Part shown: positions 1 through 10,753 of the stretch, piece after piece
Position numbering within the stretch: the first letter of the stretch is position 1
How the letters are laid out: the number at the start of each line of letters is the position of its first letter
Source of the DNA: Ophthalmolycus amberensis
Lineage: Eukaryota > Chordata > Actinopteri > Perciformes > Zoarcidae
Length of the DNA: 64,000 nt
Direction of reading: 5' to 3'
Assembly: GCA_024529925.1 (NCBI GenBank)
Contig: JAFEUB010000965.1
Span: forward strand, 2,441,001-2,505,000
The notes under the pieces: model-generated
What the model was told of the DNA's origin: nothing
The model's input: only the letters and a program-made list of their open reading frames with translations
Database searches by the model: none
Translations under genes and position numbers: made by a program

Positions 1-160
1 TGTACTTGTAGACGGAGCCTCCGGTGTGCGAGGGCACATCTGCCATGGTTGCAATGTCCATGTACTGGCTTGGAAAGAGGAAGAGATCCACACAGCAGCC
101 CTGTGCCACACACTCCTTCGACAGCTGCTCATACACTCCTTTCTGAGGCTGGAACAGGGT
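1..160 (-). CDS. sec24d: sec24d coding exon 14 (partial, cut by window edge)
   Basis: Trunk domain: [20 protein letters not shown], then [20 protein letters not shown], stopping at GGSVYKY. The exon continues past position 1. Confidence 0.92.
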
Positions 161-3100
161 CTAAGAAAAAACAGAATTTATTTTTGGACAAGTCTCCACT
201 CATGCAGGTGAGTTTCTATGCTTACTGCAATTAAGCCCGACACTTTTACTCAATCATAAACTGCCAGCAGTCTGTATTTGGTGTTTAGAATAAGTTGTAA
301 AATACAAGCGACTCACTTTCTCTTTGTCAGTGTTGACCAGCTTTTTGTCATCCCTGTTCTTCAGCTTGCCAGGAGCCTCAGCAGTGGGCATGGAGGACTG
401 GAAGATGAAGAGCTTTCCGCCACATTCTGCTGCCTGGAGGGGAGAGAATAACGGATAAGATCTCCAACAGAATATCACAAGAAGGTGTGTAGTGTGTTCT
501 TTACAGCTTTACAATGACACCACAAGTTCACAAGGTGCAAGATTCCACTTCTGCAGAGGATTAGATTCTCCTAATAATAATAATAAAACTTTATTTTTAA
601 GAGAGATTGCAAAAGAAACTGACGACGAAAAGATAAAGACGTCAGCAATACCCAAACTCTTTGCAGTTTGCTGTTGTGTATTGCCACAGCTGCTTCCAAT
701 TAAAAGCTGTGTGAACTTTTCCTTTACTGCGCGCCAAAACAATGACCTCATATTACTGGGAACGTTTGTTGGACTTGAAAGTAAACACAAACATATCAGG
801 AATAAAAAAAACATGTTTTTGGAATCCATCAGTATAGGGATGAAACTTACCAAAAGATACAGAGGACCAGCTAATCAAATGTGGCCTGTTAATTAAATAG
901 GAAGCTAATGACGTACGATCTTTCCCTTCCCAAGCCCAATAGTCTCTATGCAAAGCTAGAACAGCCAGGCATGACTCGGGGAGGTTGCAGCAGGCCCCTG
1001 GCCTCCCACTTCATGTTGACAGATGTCACACTGCGGCTAACCTTAAATGCCTCCACGCCGGCCTGGATGACGGGAACAAAGACCGTTTCACTCTCGTTGG
1101 TGTCTGCAAACATATCAGGGATTTGGTCCAGGAGGCTGGAGAGGAGAGGGGACAGGATTAGGCTTTGGGCATAATTGACATGTCACATTGTTCTCACTGC
1201 CTGGTCGAATGACGCGTTGCATCTCACTTGTAGATGACGGCCCTCGAGTCCTGATAGTTGACGAGGAAGCCATCGAGCAGCGGGACAAACATCTCTGCTG
1301 TGTCTGAAACCACCATCATCTGGGGCTGGGCCAAAGCGCTCTTCACGTTGTAGAAGTGGAGGACCTTGTTGTAGGTGACAAAGCCAACCTTAATGGCGGA
1401 GCTCTCCATACCTTCCTCACTGTGAGAGGAGAGAGAGAGAGAGAACAGGCCTCTGTAAATTCCTGGATGTTTCTAGTAAGTCAGTTGAAATGGGATTAAC
1501 AATGGCTGCATGTGTGCAGCTGTCACGTCTACAACAATCAAATGACTTCCTTTTAATAAGAGGGTAATACTTTGTTTTGCATGTCTGTATTTTCCAAATA
1601 AATTCCTCAGAGGCTTTCTGGAAAGCACTACGTTACATGTTGGCAATACTTACAGGGAACATATACTCTTCTTTGAAAGAACTGCATAGTTGAAAATAAA
1701 GTTCCTATTAATTTATTACTGCAAACTTGAAACCCCCCGACATTCATCAGAACATTCTGAATTGGGACGTGGTCGCTATCTTAAAACCAAAACCATATAT
1801 CAAAACCTTTCACCATCGCAGTAATTTAAAAGCATTCTTTAATGACACTGCCAACTGCAGTTTGTAATTCCCTCTTCTTAAATCATGCCGACACACTGAG
1901 GAACATGTAGTGTGGCTTGAAACAGTTGCTGCAAAAGTAAATATGCCACTGGTCACCCGTGAGCCCACAGCTTCTCTGTGAGCAGGAGGTCACAGGTGCT
2001 GTTGGAAAGAGAACGATTCAGATTGGATGAGTTTATTTCTCCACCAGACAGTGATTAAAAACTACCAGTGACGATGATTTAAAAAAAAAAAAAGAAGTCT
2101 ACGGTACGTCCACATCTGCATTTACTTAAACCGGGCTCCGGCTTATCTTGAGTGAACTAAACACATTTGGCAAATACTGCAGAATAACATGAAAATGCAT
2201 GTCCAAATGCTGTAGTTAATGCCGAGTGAAGTCAAGGAGGCTTATCTGGAGTACCCTTCTATTTAGGGTTTTAGGGATGATGTCATGGCAGCAGACACAT
2301 GTGAATGTATTGCTTTTGGCACTGATGACGCAGAGAAAAGAAAAGTTATTTCAGGAGTAACCAGGTGACGTGCATCATCCTATCCTCGGTGTAGAAGCAG
2401 ACGATGCATGTTCCATTCCTACCTGTACTGTGTGACCGTGTTTGTGTACCATGTACCTGGGCAGGTTCTCCAGTAGAGTCTTCAGCTCATCACATATCAG
2501 TTTGACCAGTCCGCTTTTAATGTTGTTGTAGGACACGTCGATCATAAAGACGTAGGCAGGAGGATTCGGAGGCTTGTTGTTCTGTGTGAGAAGAAGGCAG
2601 CAGGAGAAATGAATTATCCGCAATTTTGAAATCTTCTCACGCTAACATGGCACAATAGGCATGCAGCATAAAATGCCCTGATTAGAAAAGTAAATGAAGA
2701 AAAATGTTCTTAAGCTCCTGAATAAACTAAAAAATATTCCTCTTTTCAGTCCGGTACCTTCTGATTTAAGGTCTTACTCATATACCATATCAACAGAGGC
2801 CCTGAACCTGGGGCCTGCCCGTCAGCCTTCCCCCTCCCGTTTCTGTTATTAGTTCTCAAATATTAGAGATTTAGTTGCCGTTGGTGCTTGCTTATAACTT
2901 TGAGTAGCGGTGAGGAGACCAAGACCGTTATAAACTCCTGAATGGAAGGCAATGAAAGTGTGTGCGAGTGGGGGGACTGTCGGTAAGACATTGTTACATT
3001 TCCACAGTAACTACCTTGCAGGCTTTTGTTTAAGAGCTGCCCTGCAGAGGCTGTTTATAAGTCTTAATAAACAGAGCAAAAGTAGGCCAGTGAAGTGACT

Positions 3101-6100
3101 CAGCTTTGCCAGCTCACTCTGTTGTTCTCAACAGCCACAGCCTCCATGGGGATGTGAACTTGATTGGCATTGCTGTCTTTCAATTGTTTGCGAAACAACT
3201 TGAGTTGCACACTGTCACGTTATCAGTTTTGATAAGCAGCTCAATGATGAATAATGTAGAGTGCCAAAAGGTCCCTCAGAAACAGTCAATAATGCAATTC
3301 TGTGGATGCAGGCGTTGGACCATAGGAAACAGACTTTAATGCATAGATAATGCATTAAAGTCTGCTTTACACCAGCATACAATCCATGAATTCAAGGGCT
3401 TGTCTCTATTGATGAACTGAACCCACTCTGCATGGTGTGCATTGGACAGGAGTTGATAGATCTTTGGTAGTTTTCCTGTACCTTGCAGTAGTCCAGGGTA
3501 GCTACAAACTCGTAGGATCCCAGGGACAGCTCAGGCCTCTCGTAGAAGTCCACCCTCCGGCCCACGTGGTCCAGATGTTGGAAATAGAAGACCGGCACTA
3601 CGGTAACACAAAGCAATATGATTGAGTATAGACCTATGAACAGTATATTGATAGTTTAACATTCACCTGTTTTCATTTTCTTTCAAGTACATTCAAGGCT
3701 GCTCAACATGTTCTGCATTGTACTCTACCTTCATTGACGCAGTTGCAGAAACCGCACTGGTAGCGACGCCCCCCATCAATGAACTGCATGTAGGGACACA
3801 TGTAGGCCTTGCATCGATTGCAGCGGATTGGGCCCGTCTCACCGTGGTTCACAACATAGAGAGGAGTCTATACAGGGACACAAAAAGACATTATGGTCAA
3901 CAGCTAGCCCTTGCGTTGAAAATCTTTGCCTTAAAAGGGCGATGTTTAAGTAATGCAGAATTTACTGTATTTAGATCATACTCGTACACATGCTGGACAG
4001 TACACCAATGCAAATTCTGATCTGTCTGAAGCGTCTGTGATTCCATGGCAGCCAAACGATACACATTGCACTTTCATAGACAGAACATTTGTCTCACAAG
4101 GAATGTAAAGGCTCAGCATGAAGCTGTTTACTATACATCCCACAGCACTGTTACCGTGCATCATATGCAGCCTGCAGATGGAAACTGTCTCATCGCTATT
4201 TATTCAAGACTCCCGGCAGGCTAAATTGAAAACGTTTGCTTCAAAATGAACTCGACTACCATAAAACACATGCAAACAAGGGAGCAAGTAGGTGTATTAT
4301 TAGACTGTATACTTCAAGGTGGAGAGCAGAAGTGTTTACATTGTCTTGGAGCTGTTTAGTGCCGAGAACAAAACCTGTGGATGACAGAACAATGCAAACA
4401 GCTTCCAAGTGCAACAGCATGCCCTTTTGAGTACTGTACAAACTCAGAGCATTGATTAAGGTTTACTATTGTAATGGAATTGAAGTGTGAATATGCTCCA
4501 TGTTGTACTAGATGTAAAACAACCCGAGTGCGAAATACTCAGATTGTTTTACATCTTGTCCCTGCAGATCTGACATTGGCCTAATTAGCCTAAAGCCAGA
4601 TGAGAGAACGCTAACATTGCCTAAAAAGGCCAACGGACGGCTGGGACGAGGCCAGTGGAGGAGGAAAATATCTTCGGCAGGATTGTTGGACCACATATGA
4701 TCCAAAAAGAGGTCATTCACAGGACAACTTGACTCGTGTAGTACACAGAGACATCTTATCAAGACAATTCGGTGGGTGCGTACTCAAAAGTAGCTTTCAT
4801 TTGTTTTAAATCTTTTAGAAATAAATAGATGTCCTGAATTCTCTATCCTACAAGTAAATACCATAGATGGAATTCGTAAACAAAACCATGCATCTCAATT
4901 AGGGCCTTAACTTGCTAAGAATGTAACATAGATCTAAAAACCTCCACCAGAAATGCAATTATCATGTGTTCCTACTACAGAAAAACACAGTCTCCCACAA
5001 GTGTTCCTGTAAGTGTCATTAGTCATTCTTGAAATGACAGTACACAGCATTTAGAAAACACATTGCACTCTGGGGATAGAATTGCTTTGGTGTGGGATGA
5101 ATTGTGTTGCATGCAATGTTTCCTATTTATAGAATTTAGGCCCACCAACGAAGATTGTTTTGTATTGTAGGAGTTTTATTCCTTTTGAAAAGTCTGTATG
5201 GAAAGTGCAGACTGATTGAACGTATGTATGATGCATCAATGTGTCAACATACAGAGTGGGGAATCTATCAACAAAACTCTGGACACAGTGCTGTGTCACA
5301 GCCTACTCAAGTGATGGATGCTTCCCAAAATAAATTCTCAATCTGTGTGAGACACTGGTGTCTATGAGCATGCATCATTCCCTGCAAGAGTTTGACTCAC
5401 AGCCCACCTGAAAACATGCTTCTTCACAGCAAAGCCACAACAAATGTATTCAGTCTTCCTCTCTTTTTTTGTTTGTTTTATCTTAGCAGGTGATTATGCA
5501 TTGTTCATGTTATTTTTAGATGGAGCAACTGGCTTTGTTATAGATGAACCATGACTTACCTCGTTCTTCGGCAAATTGGCAAAGGGTTTTATGATGCAGG
5601 CCAGGGGCACTTGGCACTGTTTGGCCAGATCGGCAGTGCAGGGCAGGGAGTAGGTGGTGCAGCGCATGAACCTGGGACTGGCATTGCCTGGGATTAGCAA
5701 ACAGAAGGCTCAATGACGTCAATGTTATGACAGAGCACATTTCTGTTACCGTTGTTAGAAGTGTGGACTGGAAGTCTCCATGTTACGATTACCAGAAAGA
5801 GTCAATGTCTCAAAGAAATGTCTACATTTTAAGCAAAAGCCTATGAATTATTAAGTACATACCAAAAATGACAGACAAGTTACTGAACTCGATGTGCACA
5901 ACAACAAGTATACATGCTGTAGACATATGTAGAAATTGTAGGAAAACTTTTAAAAAAAAAGTTTTAATAGTTATAGTTGGATGCTCACCTACATTTGCTA
6001 CAAATTGGCATCTACTACAAATAGTGTGTGATTGGAGAGAGGTTTAAATGTCATGAGGAGTTACCTTGGTCCTGTACTGTGAAGTCGGTGGTGACCAGAG

Positions 6101-8543
6101 GCGGAACCTGTCCTCTGACGTTTGTGCTGTAGACTTGTCCCCCTCGTTTTACTTGGTCATCCTCGATGACTTGAGTCTAAAGCAGACAAGTTATGCATTT
6201 CAGCACAATCAAAAAGAGAACACGCACAAGCCAAACGCCTTTTGAAGAATTAATAAGCTGACAGAAAGCCAAGACAGAAATGTGGTATGTTGGTGGTATG
6301 CGGTCTCAGGAGGATTAGCCGTCTACTCACTATGCTGGGGATAGAGTCAGGGTCCAGTTTCTTTTGAGGTGGTCCTGCCAGTCCGCCTGGTGCGCCAGGG
6401 AAGCCCCCTGGCATGCCTGCTTGGGGCCCAGTCATGAGTCCCCCAAACTGACCTATACGTTAAAATCGGATATATTGGCTATTAATAATATTTATTGGGT
6501 ACATTGTAGAATTGTGTGCAGCAGAGCTCTGTTTTGTTTGACTAAATGTAGGCTGTAGAAAAAGTTCTATTCTGACTGGCCAGTAAGTAACTAACACAAT
6601 CTTACGTAAAAAGAAAATGTAATATCCCTTGAAAAATTATTCTCTTTTTACTGGTGTGATGTCTTCTTTTTTTTTGCTTCACTGTGTCACGGTTACCTGC
6701 TTGCTGTGGGTATCCTGGTGGACCAGCAGCTCCGGGACCAGGCTGCTGGAAACCTCCGGGACCAGGCTGCTGGAAACCTCCGGGACCAGGCTGCTGGAAA
6801 CCTCCGGGACCAGGCTGCTGGAAACCTCCGGGACCAGGCTGCTGGAAAGCCTCCTGGACCAGGCTGCTGGAAAGCTCCAGGGCCTGAAGGAGGTGGCCCG
6901 GGGAAGGGTCTACCCATGGCTGCCATTGGAGGGCCTGCCATCTGTTGACCTGCCATCTGTTGACCTGCCATCTGTTGACCTGCCATCTGTTGACCTGCCA
7001 TCGGTGGACCTGCCATCGGCATGCTTGCTGGGGGTGACTGTGGTGGAGACATGTGGGGTGACTGTGGGCCTGGAGGCATCTGTGGCTGGCCCATTCCTGG
7101 AGGAAGGGAAGTTTGGAAAGGCTGCTGGGCTACAGAGCTTGTTGGAGGAGGTGGGCTCTGCATGGGACCTGGGGCTACACAATCATGAAGTGAAATGAAG
7201 AAATCTGGTGAGGTCATTCTTGCTGTCATTTTTCGAATCCATTGTCTGTCAACTGAAATACTATAATCAGATTTTTAAAAAGAGTTACTTGGGCTCTATT
7301 TTTCTTTTTCTCTGTATGCCACACGATGCTGTAACAAGTATAAATCAGTAAATAGCAAACTTACCATAGTTGCCCAAGTTCATGGAACTCATCTGATTGG
7401 TGAGCTGCTGTGCTGGAGGCGGGGCCATAGAAGCCATGCTGTTGTATGGGGACTGTAGAGGTTGTCCATAAGCAGAAGCAGCTGGTGGAGCAGGGTATCT
7501 GAGGAATATAAGGACCCTTAATATAAAGCAGGTACAGTGTGGTCTTACTATGTGCTTAATACTTGAACCTGTTTTTAAACATGCAGCATGTAATTTTGAT
7601 AACATCGTGCAATTAGATCTGTTGTTTCTAATCCTTGCTGATTAGAATAAAAAACGTTTTACTTGGACAATTATATAGTTTAACAATAAGAACAAAAATT
7701 GTGGCCTCTTATGGTTCATCAACTGCAGACATCTATTTCAACTGCAATACTTGCACATTCATACTCTCCATTCATACTTTCAGAGAGGAAGTTAGCTGTC
7801 CAAACAGTTGCTGTTTTGTGAAAATGTTTACCTTTGTGGATGTGCGCCATTCTGCTGGACATTTGGATTGTACTGATTGGACGCTGGAGGTGGAGGCATA
7901 CCGCGGCAGCAGAGGAAACTGGTGATTTCATCATACCTGTGGTGAGTAACGGACACAGTGTGTGCAGAATATTCGCATAGTCTTCACAGACTCAAGTATA
8001 TTCCGGTGAAATACAGCTCACCAAATAATCTGAACACGACTTCTTTTGTTTCTAGACTTTTGAAACTGTCAATATGTAAGTGAGAACTGGGTTCTTCAGA
8101 GGGTCAGATTTTGGTCATCAATGCGGGTGATCATTTAATTCCAGTGATGTCCATCGTGTCTACTGTGATCGCAGTGGCAACGTTGTTGCCAAGAAAGCAT
8201 GACAGCTTCTTTGATGTCGTCTTGACCTTCCATTCTAAAGATGTCAGTAGTTCGACTGAGATTTTAGGAACTTGTTTGGACTTTAATCACTAATTAGTAC
8301 AATTCAAAAATGATTGAGCTGATCATGCTCGGTCACAAGATTAAGCTTGTTGAATGAAAGCCTACCAACCACGTTATTTCAGAGTCTTTTACCTGCTGGT
8401 GGAGTGGCGAATGCCTGAGGCGGTCCACCATAGTGCCCATAGAGGGGCTGTGCAGGACCAGCTCCAAATCCACCTTGGTAGCCCCCCATCCCTGGCTGGG
8501 CCTGGGAGTACGGGGGTGCAGCAACATAACCCTGTTGACTCAT
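1..8543 (-). CDS. sec24d: SEC24D, COPII coat cargo-adaptor subunit (3' part cut by window edge)
   Basis: SEC24D pairs with SEC23 in the inner COPII coat at ER exit sites and selects cargo for export. Fourteen coding exons run leftward: 8543-8393, 7936-7832, 7498-7365, 7174-6697, 6452-6331, 6176-6065, 5687-5560, 3867-3729, 3597-3482, 2581-2457, 1419-1228, 1135-1042, 433-317 and 160-1. They encode about 724 residues of roughly 1000, namely the disordered Pro/Gly/Gln-rich N-terminus, the four-cysteine zinc finger and most of the trunk domain. The rest of the trunk, the helical part and the gelsolin-like domain lie outside the window. The start MSQQGYVA and the marker [10 protein letters not shown] point to SEC24D rather than its paralogue SEC24C, as does its neighbour synpo2. 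All splice phases agree except for single-base frame breaks in exons 2 and 4, which would truncate the protein if real. Family call very sure. Confidence 0.95.
317..433 (-). CDS. sec24d: sec24d coding exon 13
   Basis: Trunk domain: [20 protein letters not shown], then [19 protein letters not shown], almost identical to mammalian SEC24D. Confidence 0.95.
1042..1135 (-). CDS. sec24d: sec24d coding exon 12
   Basis: Trunk domain: [19 protein letters not shown], then [12 protein letters not shown]. The donor GTTAGC is weaker than its neighbours, but phase and homology fit. Confidence 0.92.
1228..1419 (-). CDS. sec24d: sec24d coding exon 11
   Basis: Trunk domain: [20 protein letters not shown], then [20 protein letters not shown] and [18 protein letters not shown]-rich run lies just outside the acceptor. 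Confidence 0.95.
1420..2456 (-). other. sec24d intron: no gene
   Basis: AT-rich intronic DNA with a GA-rich run at 1426-1444 and an A-run near 2079; nothing else supportable. Confidence 0.8.
2457..2581 (-). CDS. sec24d: sec24d coding exon 10
   Basis: Start of the trunk (von Willebrand-like) domain: [20 protein letters not shown], then [18 protein letters not shown]. Confidence 0.95.
3330..3364. repeat. Perfect hairpin, 15 bp stem
   Basis: CAGACTTTAATGCAT and its exact reverse complement flank a 5-base loop, in a sec24d intron. Confidence 0.85.
3482..3597 (-). CDS. sec24d: sec24d coding exon 9
   Basis: Encodes [19 protein letters not shown] and [19 protein letters not shown], the linker from zinc finger to trunk domain. 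It is highly conserved in SEC24. Confidence 0.95.
3729..3867 (-). CDS. sec24d: sec24d coding exon 8: zinc finger
   Basis: Encodes about residues 411-456. The two CxxC knuckles of the SEC24 zinc finger are present (RCNRC and QCGFC), separated by the conserved [16 protein letters not shown] stretch. Confidence 0.96.
3868..5559 (-). other. sec24d intron: no gene
   Basis: Largest intron in this part of sec24d. Holds the palindromic repeat at 4493; short ORFs here have no family resemblance. Confidence 0.8.
4493..4555. repeat. Palindromic interspersed repeat, copy 1
   Basis: GATGTAAAACAA at the left pairs with TTGTTTTACATC-like sequence at the right around a GAGTGC/ACTC centre. The left 49 bases recur at 11768-11817. 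Confidence 0.6.
5560..5687 (-). CDS. sec24d: sec24d coding exon 7
   Basis: Encodes [20 protein letters not shown] and on through [10 protein letters not shown], conserved beta-sandwich sequence in SEC24C and SEC24D. Confidence 0.95.
6065..6176 (-). CDS. sec24d: sec24d coding exon 6
   Basis: Encodes [18 protein letters not shown] followed by a stretch ending [14 protein letters not shown], the conserved start of the SEC24 beta-sandwich. Confidence 0.94.
6331..6452 (-). CDS. sec24d: sec24d coding exon 5
   Basis: Encodes [19 protein letters not shown] and then [14 protein letters not shown], the conserved junction between the disordered tail and the structured core of SEC24. Confidence 0.93.
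6697..7174 (-). CDS. sec24d: sec24d coding exon 4: Pro/Gly/Gln-rich, two tandem repeats, one-base frame break
   Basis: A long low-complexity exon. It starts [14 protein letters not shown], runs through several MAGQQ units, then through GGFQQPGP units, and ends [10 protein letters not shown]. The incoming frame matches exon 3 and the outgoing frame matches exon 5, but the two differ by one base. The fifth 24-base unit (from 6829) is 25 bases long, with GAAAGCCTCC in place of GAAACCTCC on the plus strand. Confidence 0.88.
6733..6877 (-). repeat. 24-base coding tandem repeat in sec24d (GGFQQPGP units)
   Basis: Six head-to-tail units, the first four nearly identical, each encoding the octapeptide GGFQQPGP. 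The fifth has 25 bases and is the source of a frame break. Confidence 0.9.
6934..7023 (-). repeat. 15-base coding tandem repeat in sec24d (MAGQQ units)
   Basis: Six units of 15 bases; four identical ones encode MAGQQ and the outer ones MAGPP/MPMAG variants. Typical slippage-prone low-complexity coding DNA. Confidence 0.88.
7365..7498 (-). CDS. sec24d: sec24d coding exon 3
   Basis: Encodes [18 protein letters not shown] and ends [10 protein letters not shown], a form of the SQLSAMQINSYG motif seen in mammalian SEC24D. It is flanked by CTCAG and GTAAGT. Confidence 0.9.
7832..7936 (-). CDS. sec24d: sec24d coding exon 2, with a one-base frame break
   Basis: The first half reads [12 protein letters not shown] in the frame delivered by exon 1. 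The second half reads [19 protein letters not shown] in another frame, which is the one exon 3 requires. Both halves match the SEC24D N-terminus. The exon is 105 bases where a length of 1 modulo 3 is needed, so one base appears to be missing near 7901-7910, inside GCTGCCGCGG on the minus strand. Confidence 0.85.
8393..8543 (-). CDS. sec24d: sec24d coding exon 1 with start codon
   Basis: Starts [18 protein letters not shown], as in vertebrate SEC24D, and continues as Gly/Tyr/Pro-rich sequence for 50 codons plus one base. The donor follows CCAGCAG. The same exon carries leader sequence up to an acceptor at about 8596-8597. Confidence 0.93.
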
Positions 8544-8595
8544 TTTGATGGGATTTCACTGCCTTTTCATGCCAGGATGAATGAGTTTTGACAAC
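8544..8595 (-). other. sec24d: sec24d 5' UTR portion of the first coding exon
   Basis: A pyrimidine-rich stretch ending CAACAG forms an acceptor at 8596-8597 on the minus strand. The 52 bases before the start codon contain an upstream ATG (GGCATGAAAAGG), so translation may be modulated. The splice site is inferred from sequence only. Confidence 0.6.
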
Positions 8596-9157
8596 CTGTT
8601 GAGTTGAAAGAGTGACATTTGAAAGTTAAGCATTTTTATTTAGTCTGTAATGTGTTCAAAACAAATTCATAAATCTAGCATATGTACAAGGCCACACACA
8701 CCAACAACTGATATTTGACCTCGTCCAATCACCGACACTCATGTAACATGGACCTTTGACATTGGTTACTGAGAGATAAGGCAGGCATATCCTTGCCAAT
8801 ATTATCTTCAAGTGACGACATGAGTCAGTTTTTATGTTCTCTCACATTTGCACAATTCCGGAAATATGAATACCCGTACAGGCCTGTAATTAAGGCCATT
8901 TAAATACACTTTTTAAGTTCTTAAAGCAATGGGCCTGCCCCGTGGACTTCTTCAGGGTGACAAACCTTTTAAAACAAGTTGAACTTCGGCACAGCTGGTG
9001 TCAACAAAAATATCAGCTGCGTAACGACAACTCCATGAAAGCCCTTTACTACTACATAATAAACAATTCAACTCCAATTCATTCACAAAGAGCAATAAAT
9101 AACCGTGGTAAATTGTTCACTCGATACCTCATCGTGTCTGCCACCTCCTGAGAATTG

Positions 9158-9165
9158 CCACGTCA
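9158..9165 (-). promoter_or_regulatory. Second TGACGTGG element, probably in sec24d intron 1
   Basis: The same 12-base word TTTGACGTGGCA (minus strand, 9156-9167) recurs 410 bases from the promoter copy. Two exact copies in one short region are unlikely by chance and suggest a composite stress-responsive control region. Confidence 0.5.
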
Positions 9166-9511
9166 AAGACCGTTATGATAGCTAATGATTTGAGCATCCC
9201 TGCCTTCTTTCATTTCACACCCGGATGAACGGACACGCATGTTTATCCTCCATCTTAACGTTAGTACCGTATGACTTATAGCTTAACACCGTGTGGAAAG
9301 AGCACAGTGACGTGACAGCACCTCAGCCAAGTGTTGATTAACGTCACATGTTGATAGAAAACATCTTGCTAGCTACGCGGAAATTACCACAAACTTTTCC
9401 TTTGCACAGGGTTTATTTCAACCATAAATGCCTTCAAATTAACAAACACGGGAGACAGAATGACACATTTGTATTGGCTACATGTGCATACATTGTCGTA
9501 ATAGTATTTAC

Positions 9512-9565
9512 CTGGATATTGGGCAGAGTCCTCTTCAACGCCTATTGCCCTCAGTGGATGTAGAG
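9512..9565 (-). other. sec24d: Probable non-coding first exon of sec24d
   Basis: Reading leftward, a strong donor CCAG|GTAAAT lies at 9506-9511, just downstream of a TGACGTGG element. The exon's 5' end is a guess based on that element. No transcript evidence is available. Confidence 0.4.
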
Positions 9566-9567
9566 TG

Positions 9568-9575
9568 CCACGTCA
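9568..9575 (-). promoter_or_regulatory. UPRE/CREB3-type element (TGACGTGG) at the sec24d promoter
   Basis: Minus strand reads TTTGACGTGGCA, containing the unfolded-protein-response element core TGACGTGG bound by XBP1, ATF6 and CREB3-family factors. It lies a few tens of bases upstream of the probable first exon. Established background: CREB3L2 drives COPII genes including sec24d in zebrafish cartilage. Occupancy here is inference. Confidence 0.6.
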
Positions 9576-10753
9576 AACTCCACCAGAGCACCGGTCGCTA
9601 CGTTGTTAACGCGACGGAAAAAGCACCAAGGAGGAAAAGACTCACGGTTTCCGGTTATACATTTCAAAATAAAATCATTAACGACAAATACTAGTTATTA
9701 TACGATATGAATGATACAAACGCACTACTTGTTTCTACATATACTAATTTTACAGCACATCGCCACACATTATACGTTCTGTTTACCCATATATTTGTTT
9801 TGAAACGTCACATAGTGCTTTTATGCTGAAGAGTAAACAGTTGAACTTCTGGCTGTGGTCGATGTGTTTTTAGCTAACTTTGAGAGGGCCGTGGGCTGTC
9901 GTGTCTTGCGCTGTGCGCATGCGTGAAAGAGAGGGAACCCATACACGTCAGCACAGTTTATGGATGTGATGTGGACCTGTGAGGTTCATATGCTGTAATA
10001 TCCTTCATCATTATCTGAACACTGAGCACAACAGCTTTCAGTCTGAGATGACTAAAAGATACACTCTAGCGTGACTAGATTTAACATATGGATGATATCA
10101 GAAGGAAATGTTTTCCTTGGGGTTGACACAAACTGTGAAAATGTACACTCCACGTTTACAGACAAATCATAAAGATTTTTTTTTAATTGACTCTATATCT
10201 ATACATTTGTATTGCAGCCTTTGACACGTTTATCCTATAGTGTGAGTGAAGTGATGTTATTGTAGATATTGCAGATTATGGACAAAATAAACAAACAAAG
10301 ATGAAAAAGGCATGCCATCCTTTCTTCTACAATAGCCTGATAATAAGATGCGATCTCACAATTATGCATTAATACACAATAATATCATCATATTTGGATA
10401 ATATGTCATTAAAGACTGTATGTGGTTTATTCTTTGGATTAAAATGCCTTTTAGGGTTGCTTTCTGCAGACGTTGACCTGTATTTTGAAAGTAGATCATG
10501 TAGCTGTTCTCCCATGTTTATTGGATACCAATGCTCGAGTATGTTAACTCCAAATGCTTTCTATGACGAACCACCAGTTGCATGCAACGCCTGCAGGCGG
10601 GTCCTTGCCCCGTGACGTTTCTTGAGCGGGCTGGACTCAGATGATGGGGATTATACAGCGGTGTGGTGGAGGTGGTTTTTGCAAAGTGCTGCTGGTCCGG
10701 CTGACAGCTCGATGATCGCGCTGTGGAGGTTTGGCTGAGGAGGTGTTCGCAGC
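9576..10753. promoter_or_regulatory. Divergent intergenic region between sec24d and synpo2
   Basis: The two genes are transcribed away from each other, with about 1.2 kb between the probable sec24d first exon and the synpo2 start codon. The stretch holds several CRE-like ACGTCA words and the NRF1-like site. The last 150 bases must include the synpo2 leader, whose transcription start I cannot place. No ORF here resembles a gene. Confidence 0.55.
9914..9925 (+). promoter_or_regulatory. NRF1-like site in the sec24d/synpo2 intergenic region
   Basis: TGCGCATGCGTG closely matches the palindromic NRF1 consensus TGCGCATGCGC, which is common in housekeeping and divergent promoters. It is about 350 bases upstream of the probable sec24d first exon. 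Confidence 0.5.

Noticed and set aside
492..896. 134-residue plus-strand ORF in a sec24d intron
   Set aside because: No family resemblance, low-complexity AT-rich sequence, lies opposite a transcribed intron.
6629..7198. 189-residue plus-strand ORF with LLETSGTR and SVDLP repeats
   Set aside because: It is the antisense shadow of the tandem repeats in sec24d exon 4; the minus strand has homology and splice sites.
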